64,000 nucleotides of DNA from Sessilibacter corallicola (GCF_021290925.1 NZ_JAJSLX010000005.1:1-64000), one strand, 5' to 3'. Shown: positions 1 to 10,069, counted from the first letter of the stretch. Notes: generated by a model from the sequence alone, not told the origin. Made by a program: numbers and translations.

Positions 1-73
1 CTCAGTAGTGAAACGATACATCGCCGATGGTAGTGTGGGGATTCCCCATGTGAGAGTAGGTCATCGTCAAGCT
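1..73 (+). rRNA. 5S rRNA, 3' part
   Basis: The sequence ends with the typical gammaproteobacterial 5S 3' half: a GATGGTAGTGTGGGG block, then a CCCCATGTGAGAGTAGG block. Only about the last 73 of roughly 115 nucleotides lie in the window, so the rest of the rRNA operon is upstream. A strong terminator follows. The exact 3' end is estimated by comparison with known 5S ends. Confidence 0.95.
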
Positions 74-82
74 CTTAAATCT

Positions 83-117
83 AAAAGGGCCATCCTAAGC
101 GGATGGCCCTTTTTTTA
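83..117 (+). terminator. rRNA operon terminator
   Basis: A perfect GGGCCATCC / GGATGGCCC stem with a five-base loop is followed by seven T residues, directly after the 5S gene. This is an intrinsic terminator closing the rRNA operon. Confidence 0.95.
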
Positions 118-652
118 TGATTCATGTTTATGGTTCAGGGGTTATGCAGTGATGGGTTACTCATTGCTTGATTCCGATTCCTCTCGTTCTTCTGTCCCAA
201 CTTCTATCCCGGCACGCTAACCTTCTTGCCAGCGGGTGCCTTGTTCTAACGCTTGCCGCAAGCTAGAAATTGTTAGGCGTTCTTGCCTCAAAACTACATA
301 CATTGCTAAATCATCACCTATATGGGGCAAAGAATTTTACCTTCAGGTGACGTTCAAGAAGCAGACTGATTGATCTAAATGCTTTGTTAATCAAAGAAAT
401 GTATCCATTTAAATTTATGAGTTTTTTAAGATTGAAACAAAGCTTTTCTATTTAATTTGCTCGTCATCTTTTACTTTGGCGCAATAAGTAATGTTTGCAA
501 AAAAATAGTTATTTTAAATTCGGTCGTCGATTAGCAAATTAGTTTTAACTAAAAAATAGTTAGACCCTTTTCTCATATACTTTTGACATCTGTTTCTTGC
601 TTGTATTCAAATTAGTGTCTTTATCAAATTAATTGTGATTTTGTTAATGATA
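118..652. other. Gene-free stretch after rRNA operon
   Basis: About 530 bases of AT-rich DNA without a credible gene. The short open frame that runs out of the 5S gene is not a protein. I see no tRNA or repeat here; the next recognisable feature is the duplicated promoter block. Confidence 0.6.
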
Positions 653-780
653 TTCTGGGATTTAAATCATTAGCATTGCACAGTTAATAAGTAATTTTAT
701 ACCAGTCTAAATATTCTAAGTTTTTATAACACTTTAGTTTCATTTGTGGGGGATAGAGATGCGGAAGTTGATATACCTAA
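653..780 (+). repeat. 128-bp direct repeat, copy 1 (promoter + start of lipoprotein gene)
   Basis: Bases 653-780 are identical to 3406-3533. The block carries the upstream region, ribosome binding site and first codons of both tandem lipoprotein genes. Similarity continues at high but imperfect level downstream into the coding region. Confidence 0.95.
676..703 (+). promoter_or_regulatory. Probable sigma70 promoter of lipoprotein gene 1
   Basis: A TTGCAC -35 and TATACC -10 are separated by 16 bases, about 55 bases before the start codon. The identical element is present in the second copy at 3429-3456, so both paralogues should be expressed alike at initiation. Confidence 0.5.
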
Positions 781-3272
781 TGGCCTTAACAACAACTTTA
801 GTTGCTTGTGGAGGAGGCGGCGGAGGTGGTGGTAGTAATCCGCCTGAATTTACCTCGGATGCAAGTGTCACGGTATTGGAAAATCGAACAGCAACGGGCT
901 ATGTGGCAACAGCTGTCAGTTCTGATGAAGGTGGTGTTACCTTCAGTATTGTGGGTGGTGAAGACGCGAATTCATTTTCTGTTGATGGAGCCACCGGTGA
1001 GCTTGCGTTTATTACGCCGCAGAACTTTGAAGCTCCAAATGACGGCAATGGTAATAATACATACTTGTTAACACTTCAAGCTACGGATGCAGAGGGCAAC
1101 ACATCAACGTTAGATCTTACTGTAAATGTTATTAATGAATTCAATCTAGGTATCACACAAACATTCCCCAGTGTAAACGCAAATTATGGTGGGGTTAACG
1201 AGGTTGTTGTCACTGGCCTTATTTCTGATTCAGAATCAGAAAATAATATTATCCCAATGGATGCCGTTGAATCCTTAACTGTTAACGGTGTTGAGATTGA
1301 ACTTGATCCTCAAAATCCAGGTGCTTGGACGGCATCAATCCCGGCGGATCAAACTCTCAGATCATTAGATATTAGTTTGACGGATGCCAATGGAAATATT
1401 ACAGAGGCTTCTCAGGCAGTTATTAATATTCCGGTATTCCGTCAAGTAACTCAAACTGTATACGACGAAGATTCTCAGCAGATCTATTTTATTGCTACTG
1501 TTGATGATGTCGATAGCGATCAGGGCTTCGTGTTTGCCTTGGGGAGATTTGATATAGCGGCAGCTACTTACGAAATTTTATCGGAACTTGACGAAGGCTC
1601 TGATTTTGCCATTGAAAACGCAGCTAATTTAATATTTGACTCAATGAACCAAAGGCTCATATATCGAGATAACTCAGTATTCCCGGATATTATTCGATTT
1701 GTTGAAGTTGATTTGTTAACAGGTAATCGTACGTTATTTGCTGATGTTGTAAATGATGATGACACGGACACTCGTGTAAATAACTTTGTCTATGATGAAA
1801 TAAATAATCGAGGATTTTTAACGAAAGGAATTTCTGGTCAGTTGGAGCTATATTCAATTGACTTTAATTTAAATTCGTTAGCTGGGGTTATCAATCCAGA
1901 CACGAATGAAATAATATCTAATATCGATCAGTTTACCTTGAATTCTAACGTTGATCGCATCTATTTTCTTTCATCTCCCGGAGACTTTTATAACTTAAAT
2001 ATTCTAGATTTGAGCGAAAATACATTACAAACTTTTTCAGAAAGCACTGTCAGGTCAAGAAGTGCAGGTAGAGGTAGATTATTTATTGATGAAGATAGGA
2101 ATCGATTGATATTAGATCCTTTCGGTGATTATGCATTAATAGATAAATTAACGGGCGAAGTTGAATCGTTATTAACAAGCAGGGTTGGTAACGGCTTTAT
2201 ACAGTCTGGTACTTTGGGTTATGGACCTATATCTAATACATCTGTCGCCGCAACACGTGATGGGAGATTCGCGCAAATAGCAATAGATCAGGAAGTTACT
2301 GACTCATCTTTAGAGAATGAAGGGGTTATTACACCATTTTTACCGAGATCTGGTGATGGTCGACTCCTTGGTAGTACTGGTACTTTTTTTCTAAGCGAAA
2401 ATAACGAATTACTTCGAGTAAACACTTTGGGAATCTTTGCAGTTAATTTGCAAAATGGTGATCGTTCAGAGGTGACGGCGGATTTTCCTGATATTTCCAA
2501 TGCTTCTGCTATTGATTCTGTTGTATTTGATCAGAATGACAACCGTGTTTTTGGCTTTACTGTCGGTCTTCCTTTTGGTGATTTTGCTGGTAGATTCTCT
2601 GTGTATGAGCTAGATTCGGATACTACTACAGTTCTTTCCGAAGTCCCTTTGAGTGAAGCAGAGGATGTATCCGGTAATAGTCCAATTACTATTGGGAACA
2701 GTAATCGAGGATCACTTTTACATGATGTGGATAGAAATCGAATTATCACGGCGGTAACTCGGTTTGACACCACTATTCGCTATTTCTCGGTTGATACTGA
2801 CACAGGTGAAAGAACCCCGCTCTTCAATGACTTTGATCCTGAAGCTAGTCCACTTTTTGGCGATAATATTTTACGAGTATTTGATCAATCCAGTGATGTT
2901 ATCTTAGTATCGAATGGTGAGAGAGATTCTCTTTATCGATTTAATTTAACGACACAAGAGTTGGCATTGGTTTCAAGTGATACATTGGGTGATGGGCCTG
3001 CTGGCGTATTTACCAATCAATCTGCGATAACTACTGACTTTGACAATAATCGGGTCTTGATTGCATCTGATAATACTATTCATGCTGTTGATCTAACGAC
3101 AGGGAATCGAAGTGTATTGATTGCATCTGATGAGTCTGGACCAGTGTTTTTAAATCCAGGTGCTATTGAATTAAGTGAAGATAGCGAGCGTCTTTATGTA
3201 AGTAGTAGGACTAGAGGGCTAATTCTTTCTATTCATTTAGCCAGTGGTCAAAAGACAATTTTATCTGATTGA
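759..3272 (+). CDS. Lipoprotein with cadherin-like domain and beta-propeller
   Basis: Probably an outer-membrane or surface lipoprotein; its role is unknown. The start at 759 is preferred over an upstream TTG because GGGGGA lies five bases before it and it opens a clean lipoprotein signal, MRKLIYLMALTTTLVAC, with lipobox LVAC and a glycine-rich linker after the Cys. Residues about 30-125 are cadherin-like (VLEN, then FEAPNDGNGNN and LQATDAEGNT calcium-type motifs). Residues about 125-225 look Ig-like. From about 230 to the end are repeated beta strands with blades of the type 'DxxxNRLIL..DxxTG', suggesting a six- to eight-bladed propeller. It is a tandem paralogue of the next gene; the N-terminal parts are nearly identical and the propellers diverged. 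The hairpin at 3293-3317 follows. Confidence 0.93.
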   Translation: MRKLIYLMALTTTLVACGGGGGGGGSNPPEFTSDASVTVLENRTATGYVATAVSSDEGGVTFSIVGGEDANSFSVDGATGELAFITPQNFEAPNDGNGNNTYLLTLQATDAEGNTSTLDLTVNVINEFNLGITQTFPSVNANYGGVNEVVVTGLISDSESENNIIPMDAVESLTVNGVEIELDPQNPGAWTASIPADQTLRSLDISLTDANGNITEASQAVINIPVFRQVTQTVYDEDSQQIYFIATVDDVDSDQGFVFALGRFDIAAATYEILSELDEGSDFAIENAANLIFDSMNQRLIYRDNSVFPDIIRFVEVDLLTGNRTLFADVVNDDDTDTRVNNFVYDEINNRGFLTKGISGQLELYSIDFNLNSLAGVINPDTNEIISNIDQFTLNSNVDRIYFLSSPGDFYNLNILDLSENTLQTFSESTVRSRSAGRGRLFIDEDRNRLILDPFGDYALIDKLTGEVESLLTSRVGNGFIQSGTLGYGPISNTSVAATRDGRFAQIAIDQEVTDSSLENEGVITPFLPRSGDGRLLGSTGTFFLSENNELLRVNTLGIFAVNLQNGDRSEVTADFPDISNASAIDSVVFDQNDNRVFGFTVGLPFGDFAGRFSVYELDSDTTTVLSEVPLSEAEDVSGNSPITIGNSNRGSLLHDVDRNRIITAVTRFDTTIRYFSVDTDTGERTPLFNDFDPEASPLFGDNILRVFDQSSDVILVSNGERDSLYRFNLTTQELALVSSDTLGDGPAGVFTNQSAITTDFDNNRVLIASDNTIHAVDLTTGNRSVLIASDESGPVFLNPGAIELSEDSERLYVSSRTRGLILSIHLASGQKTILSD

Positions 3273-3292
3273 TTACGATCCATCTCCTTTCA

Positions 3293-3317
3293 AACGCTCG
3301 GCCTTATGCTGGGCGTT
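3293..3317 (+). terminator. Hairpin after lipoprotein gene 1
   Basis: AACGCTCGGC and GCTGGGCGTT form a 10-pair stem with G-T wobbles and a CTTAT loop, followed by a weak T-rich tract. The second paralogue has the same hairpin at 6020-6044, with one wobble pair replaced by C-G. Confidence 0.7.
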
Positions 3318-3405
3318 CCTTTCTTCTATCTAGCTTAATTTTCTCTGTCTACATTTGTATCTATTTTGTCTTGCTGTATTAAAAATTAGAATTTTTATCA
3401 GGACG

Positions 3406-3533
3406 TTCTGGGATTTAAATCATTAGCATTGCACAGTTAATAAGTAATTTTATACCAGTCTAAATATTCTAAGTTTTTATAACACTTTAGTTTCATTTGT
3501 GGGGGATAGAGATGCGGAAGTTGATATACCTAA
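3406..3533 (+). repeat. 128-bp direct repeat, copy 2
   Basis: Identical to 653-780 (offset 2753). It carries the promoter and translation start of the second lipoprotein gene. Left of it, between the hairpin and 3405, the sequence is unlike the region left of copy 1, so the duplication edge is sharp. Confidence 0.95.
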
Positions 3534-6001
3534 CGGCCTTAACAACAACTTTAGTTGCTTGTGGTGGAGGCGGCGGAGGTGGTAGTGATGTGCCTGAATT
3601 TACCTCGAGTGCAAGTGTCACGGTATTGGAAAATCGGACAGCAACGGGCTATGTGGCAACGGCTGTTGGTTCTGATGAGGGTGGTGTTACCTTCAGTATT
3701 GTAGGCGGGGAAGACGCAGATTCATTTTCTGTTGATGGAACTACAGGTGTTCTTACATTTATTACACCTCAGAACTTTGAAGCTCCAAATGACGGCAATG
3801 GTAATAATTCATACTTATTAACACTTCAAGCTACAGATGCAGAGGGCAACACTTCAACGTTAGATCTTACTGTAAATGTTACTAATGAATTTAATCTAGG
3901 TATCACACAAACATTTCCCAGTGTAAACGCAAATTATGGTGGGGTTAACGAGGTTGTCGTTACTGGCCTTATTTCTGATTCAGAATCAGAAAATAATATT
4001 ATCCCAATGGGTGCCGTTGAATCCTTAACTGTTAACGGTGTTGAGGTTGAACTTGATCCTCAAAATCCAGGTGCTTGGGCGGCATCAATCCCGGCGGATC
4101 AAACTCTCAGATCATTAGATATTAGTTTGACGGATGCTAATGGAAATATTACAGAGGCTTCTCAGGCAGTTATTAATATTCCGGCGTTCGGTGTTGTTCT
4201 CGAAACTGCATATGACGAAGTTTCTCAACAGATTTATTTTATTGCTAGCAGCGATGACATTAGCCCTGATGTAGGTTTTATCAATTCTTTATGGAGATTT
4301 GATATCGCGACAGCAACTTACGAGATGATATCTGAGACGGAGCAAAACTCTGACTTTTCGATTAATGATGCATCTAATTTAATATTGGATTCAGTCAATC
4401 AGAGATTAATTTATCAGGATGATTCGGTATTTCCTAATACTATCAGATTTGTTGAGGTCGATTTACTAACAGGTAATCGTACGTTATTTACTGATATTCC
4501 AAATGATGACACTACAGACTTTAGCATAAATAGTTTTGTATACGATGTATTAGAGAATCTGGGATACATAACAAAAGGGGCATTTTCTCGACAGGAATTG
4601 TATTCCATTGATTTCAATTTAAATGTTCTGAGCGAGGTACTCGACCCAGATACCAACCAAGTTTTATCTGATGTAGATGATATTGGTTTAGATGTAGAGA
4701 GTGATCGCCTGTATTTTCTCACTTCTCCAGGTTCTCTTTCGAATTTGAATGTCCTCGATATAGAAACAAATACCTTACAGAGGTTCTCTGAAAATAGATT
4801 TAGATCCAATGGTCGTGGCAATTTGTTTGTTGATGAGGCCAGAAATCGATTGGTGCTTGATAACTTTTTTGATCTAGCTTTGATCGATAGGTTAACAGGG
4901 GAAATAGAGCGATTAGAAACAATTGGAGTTAATAATCTTTTTTTACAACGTGGCACTTTCGCCTATGGTGCTTCGACCAACACCTCTGTTGCCGCAACAA
5001 GTGATGGAAGGTTTGCGCAAATAGGAATAGATCAAGAAATTAGTGATCCTTTATTAGAAAATGATGGTGTTATAACGCCATTTCTACCTAGGTCTGGTTC
5101 CGGTGATAGTATTTTTTCGGCTGATTTATTTTTTCCTGATGAAAACGATAATTTATTTGCGATCACCTCGACAGGTGTTTTTACAATCGATATCCAAAAT
5201 GGAAATCGCTCAGTAGTAACAACGGATTTTTCTAATAGGACAAATACGGTGGTATTTGATCAGGATAATAATCGCTTTTTTGGTTCTAGCTCTGACTTCC
5301 TTTCTGGAGATGATATCGCAGATCGGTTTTCCGTATTTGATGTGGCTTCAAATACTATTACAGTTCTTTCTGAAATTTCGTTAAGTGAGACAGATACAGT
5401 TGGTAATAGTCCTGTCACAATTGGACGTCGCAATAGAGCTGCGCTCCTAAACGATGTAAATAGGAATCGAGTTATTGCGCCTGTAATTAATATTCGAACA
5501 ACGATCCGCTACTTCTCGATTGACACTGATACTGGAGAAAGAACTCCCTTATTTGAGGCATTGAATACCGAGTCTAACCCTCTTTTCGGTAATGATATTT
5601 TATATGCATTCGATCAATCTGGTGATGTCTTGTTGGTATCCAATGGGGAAAGAGATGCTCTTTATAGATTTGATTTAACAACAGAAGAACTGACGTTGAT
5701 CTCGAGTGATATGTTGGGTGACGGACCTGTAGGAGTGTTCACCAATCAAGCATCTATGACTACCGACTTTGATAATAATCGGATCTTGATTGTGTCTGAT
5801 AACACTATTCATGCTGTTGATTTAACAACGGGGGATCGAGTTGTTTTGGTTGCACCAGATGAATCTGGTCCCTCATACAGATCTCCTGGAGCCGTTGAGT
5901 TAAGTCCAGATGGCGAGCGTTTATTTATTTATGAATTATCTATTGGGGCGACTATATCTATTCATCTAGCCAGTGGCCAAAAGACGATTTTATCTGAATA
6001 A
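3512..6001 (+). CDS. Lipoprotein with cadherin-like domain and beta-propeller, paralogue 2
   Basis: Tandem paralogue of the gene at 759, with the same architecture: lipobox LVAC signal, poly-glycine linker, one cadherin-like domain, an Ig-like segment, then a propeller of about 600 residues. The start at 3512 is chosen by the same GGGGGA site. Residues 1 to about 230 differ from paralogue 1 at only a handful of positions. Immediately after the shared 'AVINIP' segment the similarity drops to moderate, with several short insertions and deletions. The end 'LASGQKTILS' is again conserved. Known cadherin-like lipoproteins act in adhesion or binding; that is family knowledge and not shown here. The two genes probably present different ligand-binding propellers on a common stalk. 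Confidence 0.93.
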   Translation: MRKLIYLTALTTTLVACGGGGGGGSDVPEFTSSASVTVLENRTATGYVATAVGSDEGGVTFSIVGGEDADSFSVDGTTGVLTFITPQNFEAPNDGNGNNSYLLTLQATDAEGNTSTLDLTVNVTNEFNLGITQTFPSVNANYGGVNEVVVTGLISDSESENNIIPMGAVESLTVNGVEVELDPQNPGAWAASIPADQTLRSLDISLTDANGNITEASQAVINIPAFGVVLETAYDEVSQQIYFIASSDDISPDVGFINSLWRFDIATATYEMISETEQNSDFSINDASNLILDSVNQRLIYQDDSVFPNTIRFVEVDLLTGNRTLFTDIPNDDTTDFSINSFVYDVLENLGYITKGAFSRQELYSIDFNLNVLSEVLDPDTNQVLSDVDDIGLDVESDRLYFLTSPGSLSNLNVLDIETNTLQRFSENRFRSNGRGNLFVDEARNRLVLDNFFDLALIDRLTGEIERLETIGVNNLFLQRGTFAYGASTNTSVAATSDGRFAQIGIDQEISDPLLENDGVITPFLPRSGSGDSIFSADLFFPDENDNLFAITSTGVFTIDIQNGNRSVVTTDFSNRTNTVVFDQDNNRFFGSSSDFLSGDDIADRFSVFDVASNTITVLSEISLSETDTVGNSPVTIGRRNRAALLNDVNRNRVIAPVINIRTTIRYFSIDTDTGERTPLFEALNTESNPLFGNDILYAFDQSGDVLLVSNGERDALYRFDLTTEELTLISSDMLGDGPVGVFTNQASMTTDFDNNRILIVSDNTIHAVDLTTGDRVVLVAPDESGPSYRSPGAVELSPDGERLFIYELSIGATISIHLASGQKTILSE

Positions 6002-6019
6002 TTCCAGTTTTGTTTATTA

Positions 6020-6044
6020 AACGCCCGGCCTTATGCTGGGCGTT
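6020..6044 (+). terminator. Hairpin after lipoprotein gene 2
   Basis: AACGCCCGGC / GCTGGGCGTT stem with CTTAT loop, the counterpart of the hairpin at 3293. Confidence 0.7.
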
Positions 6045-6703
6045 CCTACCTAAACAATCACGCCTGGAATCAGAATACTCGCTTATTTACTTAATTAACT
6101 GTGATGTCAGTAAAAGCCAGTTTCTACCTTCTTATTCCAAGTCTGTCTAGCATCCAATCAGAGCTGTTGTACTAATACTGACCAGGTTTGTATTTGCTTT
6201 GTATGATATTTAATCGTATCGACTAAAGTAGCGGTAGATTAGATCAGGACAATTAATTATAAAGACCATGTGCTGAGAATACTTCAGTATGAATATTGTG
6301 TCACAGTGACGCGATATGGGCTGCTCAGGATGAGCTGAGAGTTGATTTAATAATTAAAAGCTTTTAGGCCCTAGATGTTTTCAGTAACTTTTCAATAATG
6401 TTAAACAACACCAGTTATTGGAATTCATCTGAATTGAGCGAGAAATGAATGGTTAACAATTCACTCAGCTCGAAAATTTTTCCTCGATACAGATGCTGTT
6501 TTCAATGATTAGGATTGAAATTTCTGTGACTCTCCCAAAGCGCTTGATTTCTTGAGTGCTTTCTTGATCACTTCCTGCATTTTTGTACCGGGAATTGTCC
6601 CCTAAACCCAAAAATAATTAGAGAACAGATTTTCTAACGATCGAATGTTGCTCGTTCTGAGCTAAGTCAATTTGAGTGAATCTGATTCTGGAGGCAGTTA
6701 ATT
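6045..6703. other. Gene-free stretch
   Basis: About 660 bases without a supported gene. It carries the upstream region of the DUF3360-type gene. I see no repeat or clear operator. Confidence 0.5.
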
Positions 6704-8161
6704 ATGGACGGCGGAAATCCCAGTAGTAGCTACAAAGATCTTCACAGACCACAATCGGAATTTAATTCACGAGAAGAATACCTAGAAAACGAACTTAAAA
6801 TTATGTCGCCAAAACGCTGGCGTCCTAATTTACCTTTCCGAGATTATCGATTTGAATTCGAAGATCTCGTGCCAGGATTAGCCGCAACCATTGGTAAAAT
6901 TGTGATGGTGGCGGCTGTTGCAGGTGCTTTTGCAGTGCCTCTTGGTCTCGATAGTTCCTTTGTTATTGAAAATGCGCGCTTTGAGATGCTAATTGCAGCA
7001 GTCTTATTTGTACTGCTGATTAATGGCTTCTTTAATCCAACCGCCAACTTACCTGGCACTCATGGTCCGTTGATTCCATTGATTCCATTGATCGTTGCCG
7101 CCGGTGGCCACCCAATGGCCTTCGGGATTATGGTCGGTGTGCTCGGATTTATTTTAGGGGTGTCGAAAGGGGGGAGTTTACTCGCTAAACTCACCAGTAA
7201 AGGGGTGTGCGGAGGATTGCTGCTCTACCTCGGTTTTATTGGTATCACAAGCCAAATTAAAGCGCTTTATGCATGGGCTGATGGTTTCGGTGCAGGCTAT
7301 GTCGCGTTTGTTATTATTTTCGCTACCATCATCATGTACGCCTACCTTGAGCATGTACGCTTGCGATGGTTAGCCATTCCTGTGGGTTCTTGTTTGGCTG
7401 CGGTTATCGCTTTTGCCCTTGGTGCACCGTTTGAGTTTGTAACCGAGCCAGGTATTCCAAACTTAAACCCAGCGTACTGGTGGGGCGAAGACACCGGTTG
7501 GAAATTAGGTCTTCCTGACGTTTCACACTTTTTAGCGGTGGCACCTTTTGCAATTTTAGCGGTAGCAATGTGGTCTCCAGATTTCTTGGGCCATAAAGTC
7601 TTCCAAGAGTTGAACTACCCCAAAGGCTCAGATCGAGTCTTGATGAAAATTGATGACACTATGATGGTTGCTGGTGCTCGTCAGGTTGTTGGTACCGCGT
7701 TAGGTGGTGGTAACTTAACCTCATCTTGGGGAACCTACATGGTGCCCGCGGCGATTGCTAAACGCCCAATTCCAGCGGGTGCGATTTTAACTGGCGTACT
7801 TTGTGTAGTTGCAGCTTTGTGGGGTTACCCAATGGACCTTGCTGTTTGGCCGCCAGTATTGCGTGTTGCATTGCTTGTTGGTGTGTTTGTACCGTTACTT
7901 GAAGCTGGCATGCAAATGACTCGTGAAGGTAAAACTTCTCAATCCGCAGCGGTTGTTATTTTCTCTTCGGCAATGGTTAACCCGGCATTTGGTTGGTCAC
8001 TGACCATGTTGCTTGATAACTTAGGGTTAATTGGCGATAAGGAAGAGAAGAAAGATTTAAGCCACATGCACCGTTGGATTATTCCAGGCATTGTCTTTGT
8101 GTTGCTAACAGGCATTCTTGCGGGCATTGGTCAGATTCCAGGAATCCCAGCCTTCTTCTAA
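6704..8161 (+). CDS. Multi-pass membrane protein, DUF3360-like putative transporter
   Basis: A 485-residue integral membrane protein. The start is set by GGAGG nine bases upstream. About 55 soluble N-terminal residues containing 'SPKRWRPNLPFRDY' precede a long series of hydrophobic segments (about 12), with glycine/proline-rich stretches such as 'NLPGTHGPLIPLIPLI' and 'GVSKGGSLLAKL' at roughly residues 115-165. Length and motifs recall the DUF3360 family, which resembles SulP/nucleobase-type transporters; the substrate is unknown. No partner gene adjoins it: the flanking gaps are about 700 and 870 bases. The family name is from memory; the membrane-transporter nature is clear. Confidence 0.85.
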   Translation: MDGGNPSSSYKDLHRPQSEFNSREEYLENELKIMSPKRWRPNLPFRDYRFEFEDLVPGLAATIGKIVMVAAVAGAFAVPLGLDSSFVIENARFEMLIAAVLFVLLINGFFNPTANLPGTHGPLIPLIPLIVAAGGHPMAFGIMVGVLGFILGVSKGGSLLAKLTSKGVCGGLLLYLGFIGITSQIKALYAWADGFGAGYVAFVIIFATIIMYAYLEHVRLRWLAIPVGSCLAAVIAFALGAPFEFVTEPGIPNLNPAYWWGEDTGWKLGLPDVSHFLAVAPFAILAVAMWSPDFLGHKVFQELNYPKGSDRVLMKIDDTMMVAGARQVVGTALGGGNLTSSWGTYMVPAAIAKRPIPAGAILTGVLCVVAALWGYPMDLAVWPPVLRVALLVGVFVPLLEAGMQMTREGKTSQSAAVVIFSSAMVNPAFGWSLTMLLDNLGLIGDKEEKKDLSHMHRWIIPGIVFVLLTGILAGIGQIPGIPAFF

Positions 8162-8179
8162 AAATAAAAAGATACAAAA

Positions 8180-8207
8180 CTATCGGGCACGTTAAAGTGC
8201 TCGATAG
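8180..8207 (+). terminator. Stem-loop after DUF3360-like gene
   Basis: CTATCGGGCAC and GTGCTCGATAG form an 11-base stem with one G-T pair around a six-base loop. It has no clean T tract, so it may stabilise the 3' end and not terminate alone. Confidence 0.5.
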
Positions 8208-9034
8208 CCTTCGTTGCCATTCAGTTTTTCTCAGCGCCCAGCTTTCTTCTCTATTTTCATGCCTTAAAAATTCAGTCAGTTTGATCAACTAATTCATAAA
8301 ATTAGAATTTTCGTTGTAGCTATAAGTCTGATTGTTTGTCACTTAGATTTATGATTTATAAAAATTGATTTTTCCTAGATTAAATAAATCTACCCGCTTT
8401 TCATTCATGTGACTTGTTTATAGCAATAGAAATAAAACGTATTTTGAATTTTGTTTGTATGTGCGATCAAAAAAATTAACTACAAATGTTATAAAATTTT
8501 GATGCGCTAATTTCAGAAATGATTTATTTCTCCGTGGGTTTCTTGATTGTTTTTGTAATTTTCTAAACGTATTTATTGCGAAGAAAATAGGTGGCTCGGT
8601 GATCGGTGCTTTATAGGTATCCGTTAAAAATTGTTTGTTGACCGTATTGTTAATCCGTTACAAGAAAACATAAAGCTGACTATTTCAAAAATAAATTGTT
8701 AGGAAGTTAATGTTTCTCAACGAATTGAAATAATTTTTTATAGCTAATACTGATAGAAATGACAGTGAGGGAAAATAATTTCTTAAGTTGTTAAATTATT
8801 CGTTTTCAACAATATCTTTTGGTCACTATAGTTGAAGGTCGAAATGCAGTTGCCTATTTGTCTTCGATGAAAAATCAAAAGTAAACACTCAGTATAAATT
8901 TGAGGCTAGTTACTAACTGTACGTTGTTCACTTATCTTCTTGTACAAGAAATCAGTTGGAATTTCTTGGGGAACAACTAATTTCAATTGCTGATTCCATG
9001 AACCTTATCACTAAACCAGAGAATTTATAGAGCA
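8208..9034. other. Gene-free, AT-rich leader region
   Basis: About 830 bases without a gene. Bases 8762-8846 match 15031-15114 in an interrupted way, showing this stretch is the upstream flank of the A copy of the duplication that also gave 10387 and 15583. Confidence 0.6.
8762..8846 (+). repeat. Diverged duplicated upstream segment, copy A
   Basis: Shares ordered blocks with 15031-15114: ACAGTGAGG, then GTTAAATTAT, CAACAATAT, CTATAGTTGA and CGAAATG. The blocks are collinear, so it is homology and not chance, but it is too diverged to call a recent repeat. It lies upstream of the HEAT-like gene. Confidence 0.6.
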
Positions 9035-10069
9035 ATGAGCAAATTATTTGTCCGATTGATCACAGTAAAATCACTTTTAAAAATTAGTCTTGCAACCGTA
9101 ATGCTGGTCATTGCTCAATTTTCTATGGCGGCGAAACCCTGGGGGCCAACCCTCACACACTTAGCTAAAGCGGTTAATACCACGGCCGTGGTTGAGATCG
9201 AAGAGTCGGCGGGTATTGATGATGGCTGGGTGAAAATAAAAGTGATCGAAACTGTTCTCGGTCAAACTGCGCCTGCAGAAATTATTAATTTAAGAATCAA
9301 AAACGATAGCTTCAAAGGTTTCACAAAAGGTGAACGCAAATTGGTTACGTTTTCTTACTTGAGAAAACACCCTACTTTGCGCGACGAATACATTGATGAT
9401 CCTAAAGGACCAAGAATTTTGGATATAAGAGGCGTTACTACTTTGGCGGCTTTTGATTATTCAGATGACTTGAAAACCTTATTCGAGTTACAAAAGAAAG
9501 TTCACGAACTTGATTCCGATTTTAAGAAAGAGGCATTTCTTGTAAAGAACTCTAACCTGCTTGTCAGTCAGGTAGCAAAAGCTGGTGATGCGCGAACTCA
9601 ACGTCTGTTAATTCCCGAGATTTTATTGCGTGAAGATCTGTACTCGGTTTTTAGCAAAAAGCAATCAGCACAATTGTTGAAAGCATTGGCGCAATCTGAA
9701 CGCGGCAATGAGATAGACAGTTTATTCTTCGATGCGATGTTAAAAATTGAATCTACCAACGATAAAAAATTATCGAAATTAGCGTTGAAGAAACTGGATC
9801 AATCGAATCCACACGTAAACTTAGCAAGCTTTGAAGCAACGATAGTGGTTACGGCATTAAAGGCGTCAACCCAATCCAGCAGTAAGAAAAGCATTAAAAC
9901 CATCGCTAAGTTTGTCGATAGCAATTCTCCGGCAATCGTTAAACAAGCCATCCGCTCAATGGATGCCATTAACCCCAATAAAGCGAGAGAAATCTTAGAA
10001 AACATGGAGTTGTCAGACGAAGCTCATCGTGATTCTAAGCAAGCTATTGCCGCGTATCTAAAACAATAG
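9035..10069 (+). CDS. Exported protein with alpha-helical (HEAT-like) C-terminal half
   Basis: Function not recognised. Residues 1-33 form a signal peptide ending 'AQFSMAA'. Residues about 40-145 are a beta-rich domain containing 'KVIETVLGQ' and 'KGERKLVTFSYL', resembling proteins that report on aspartate-rich metal binding only loosely. From about 150 to the end is a run of amphipathic helices ('SPAIVKQAIRSMDAINPNKAREIL') that looks like HEAT or ARM repeats, a scaffold for protein contacts. It sits 317 bases upstream of the PKD protein at 10387, separated from it by the structured leader. The equivalent position before the second PKD protein has no such gene, so it was either lost there or gained here. 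No strong ribosome site was seen. Confidence 0.85.
   Translation: MSKLFVRLITVKSLLKISLATVMLVIAQFSMAAKPWGPTLTHLAKAVNTTAVVEIEESAGIDDGWVKIKVIETVLGQTAPAEIINLRIKNDSFKGFTKGERKLVTFSYLRKHPTLRDEYIDDPKGPRILDIRGVTTLAAFDYSDDLKTLFELQKKVHELDSDFKKEAFLVKNSNLLVSQVAKAGDARTQRLLIPEILLREDLYSVFSKKQSAQLLKALAQSERGNEIDSLFFDAMLKIESTNDKKLSKLALKKLDQSNPHVNLASFEATIVVTALKASTQSSSKKSIKTIAKFVDSNSPAIVKQAIRSMDAINPNKAREILENMELSDEAHRDSKQAIAAYLKQ

Noticed and set aside
8-220. 70-codon open frame running from the 5S gene
   Set aside because: It overlaps the rRNA and the terminator; no ribosome site and no protein character.
4414-4956. 180-codon frame on the minus strand in lipoprotein 2
   Set aside because: It is the antisense shadow of the propeller coding region; its composition follows the sense codons and the equivalent region of lipoprotein 1 has only a short broken frame.
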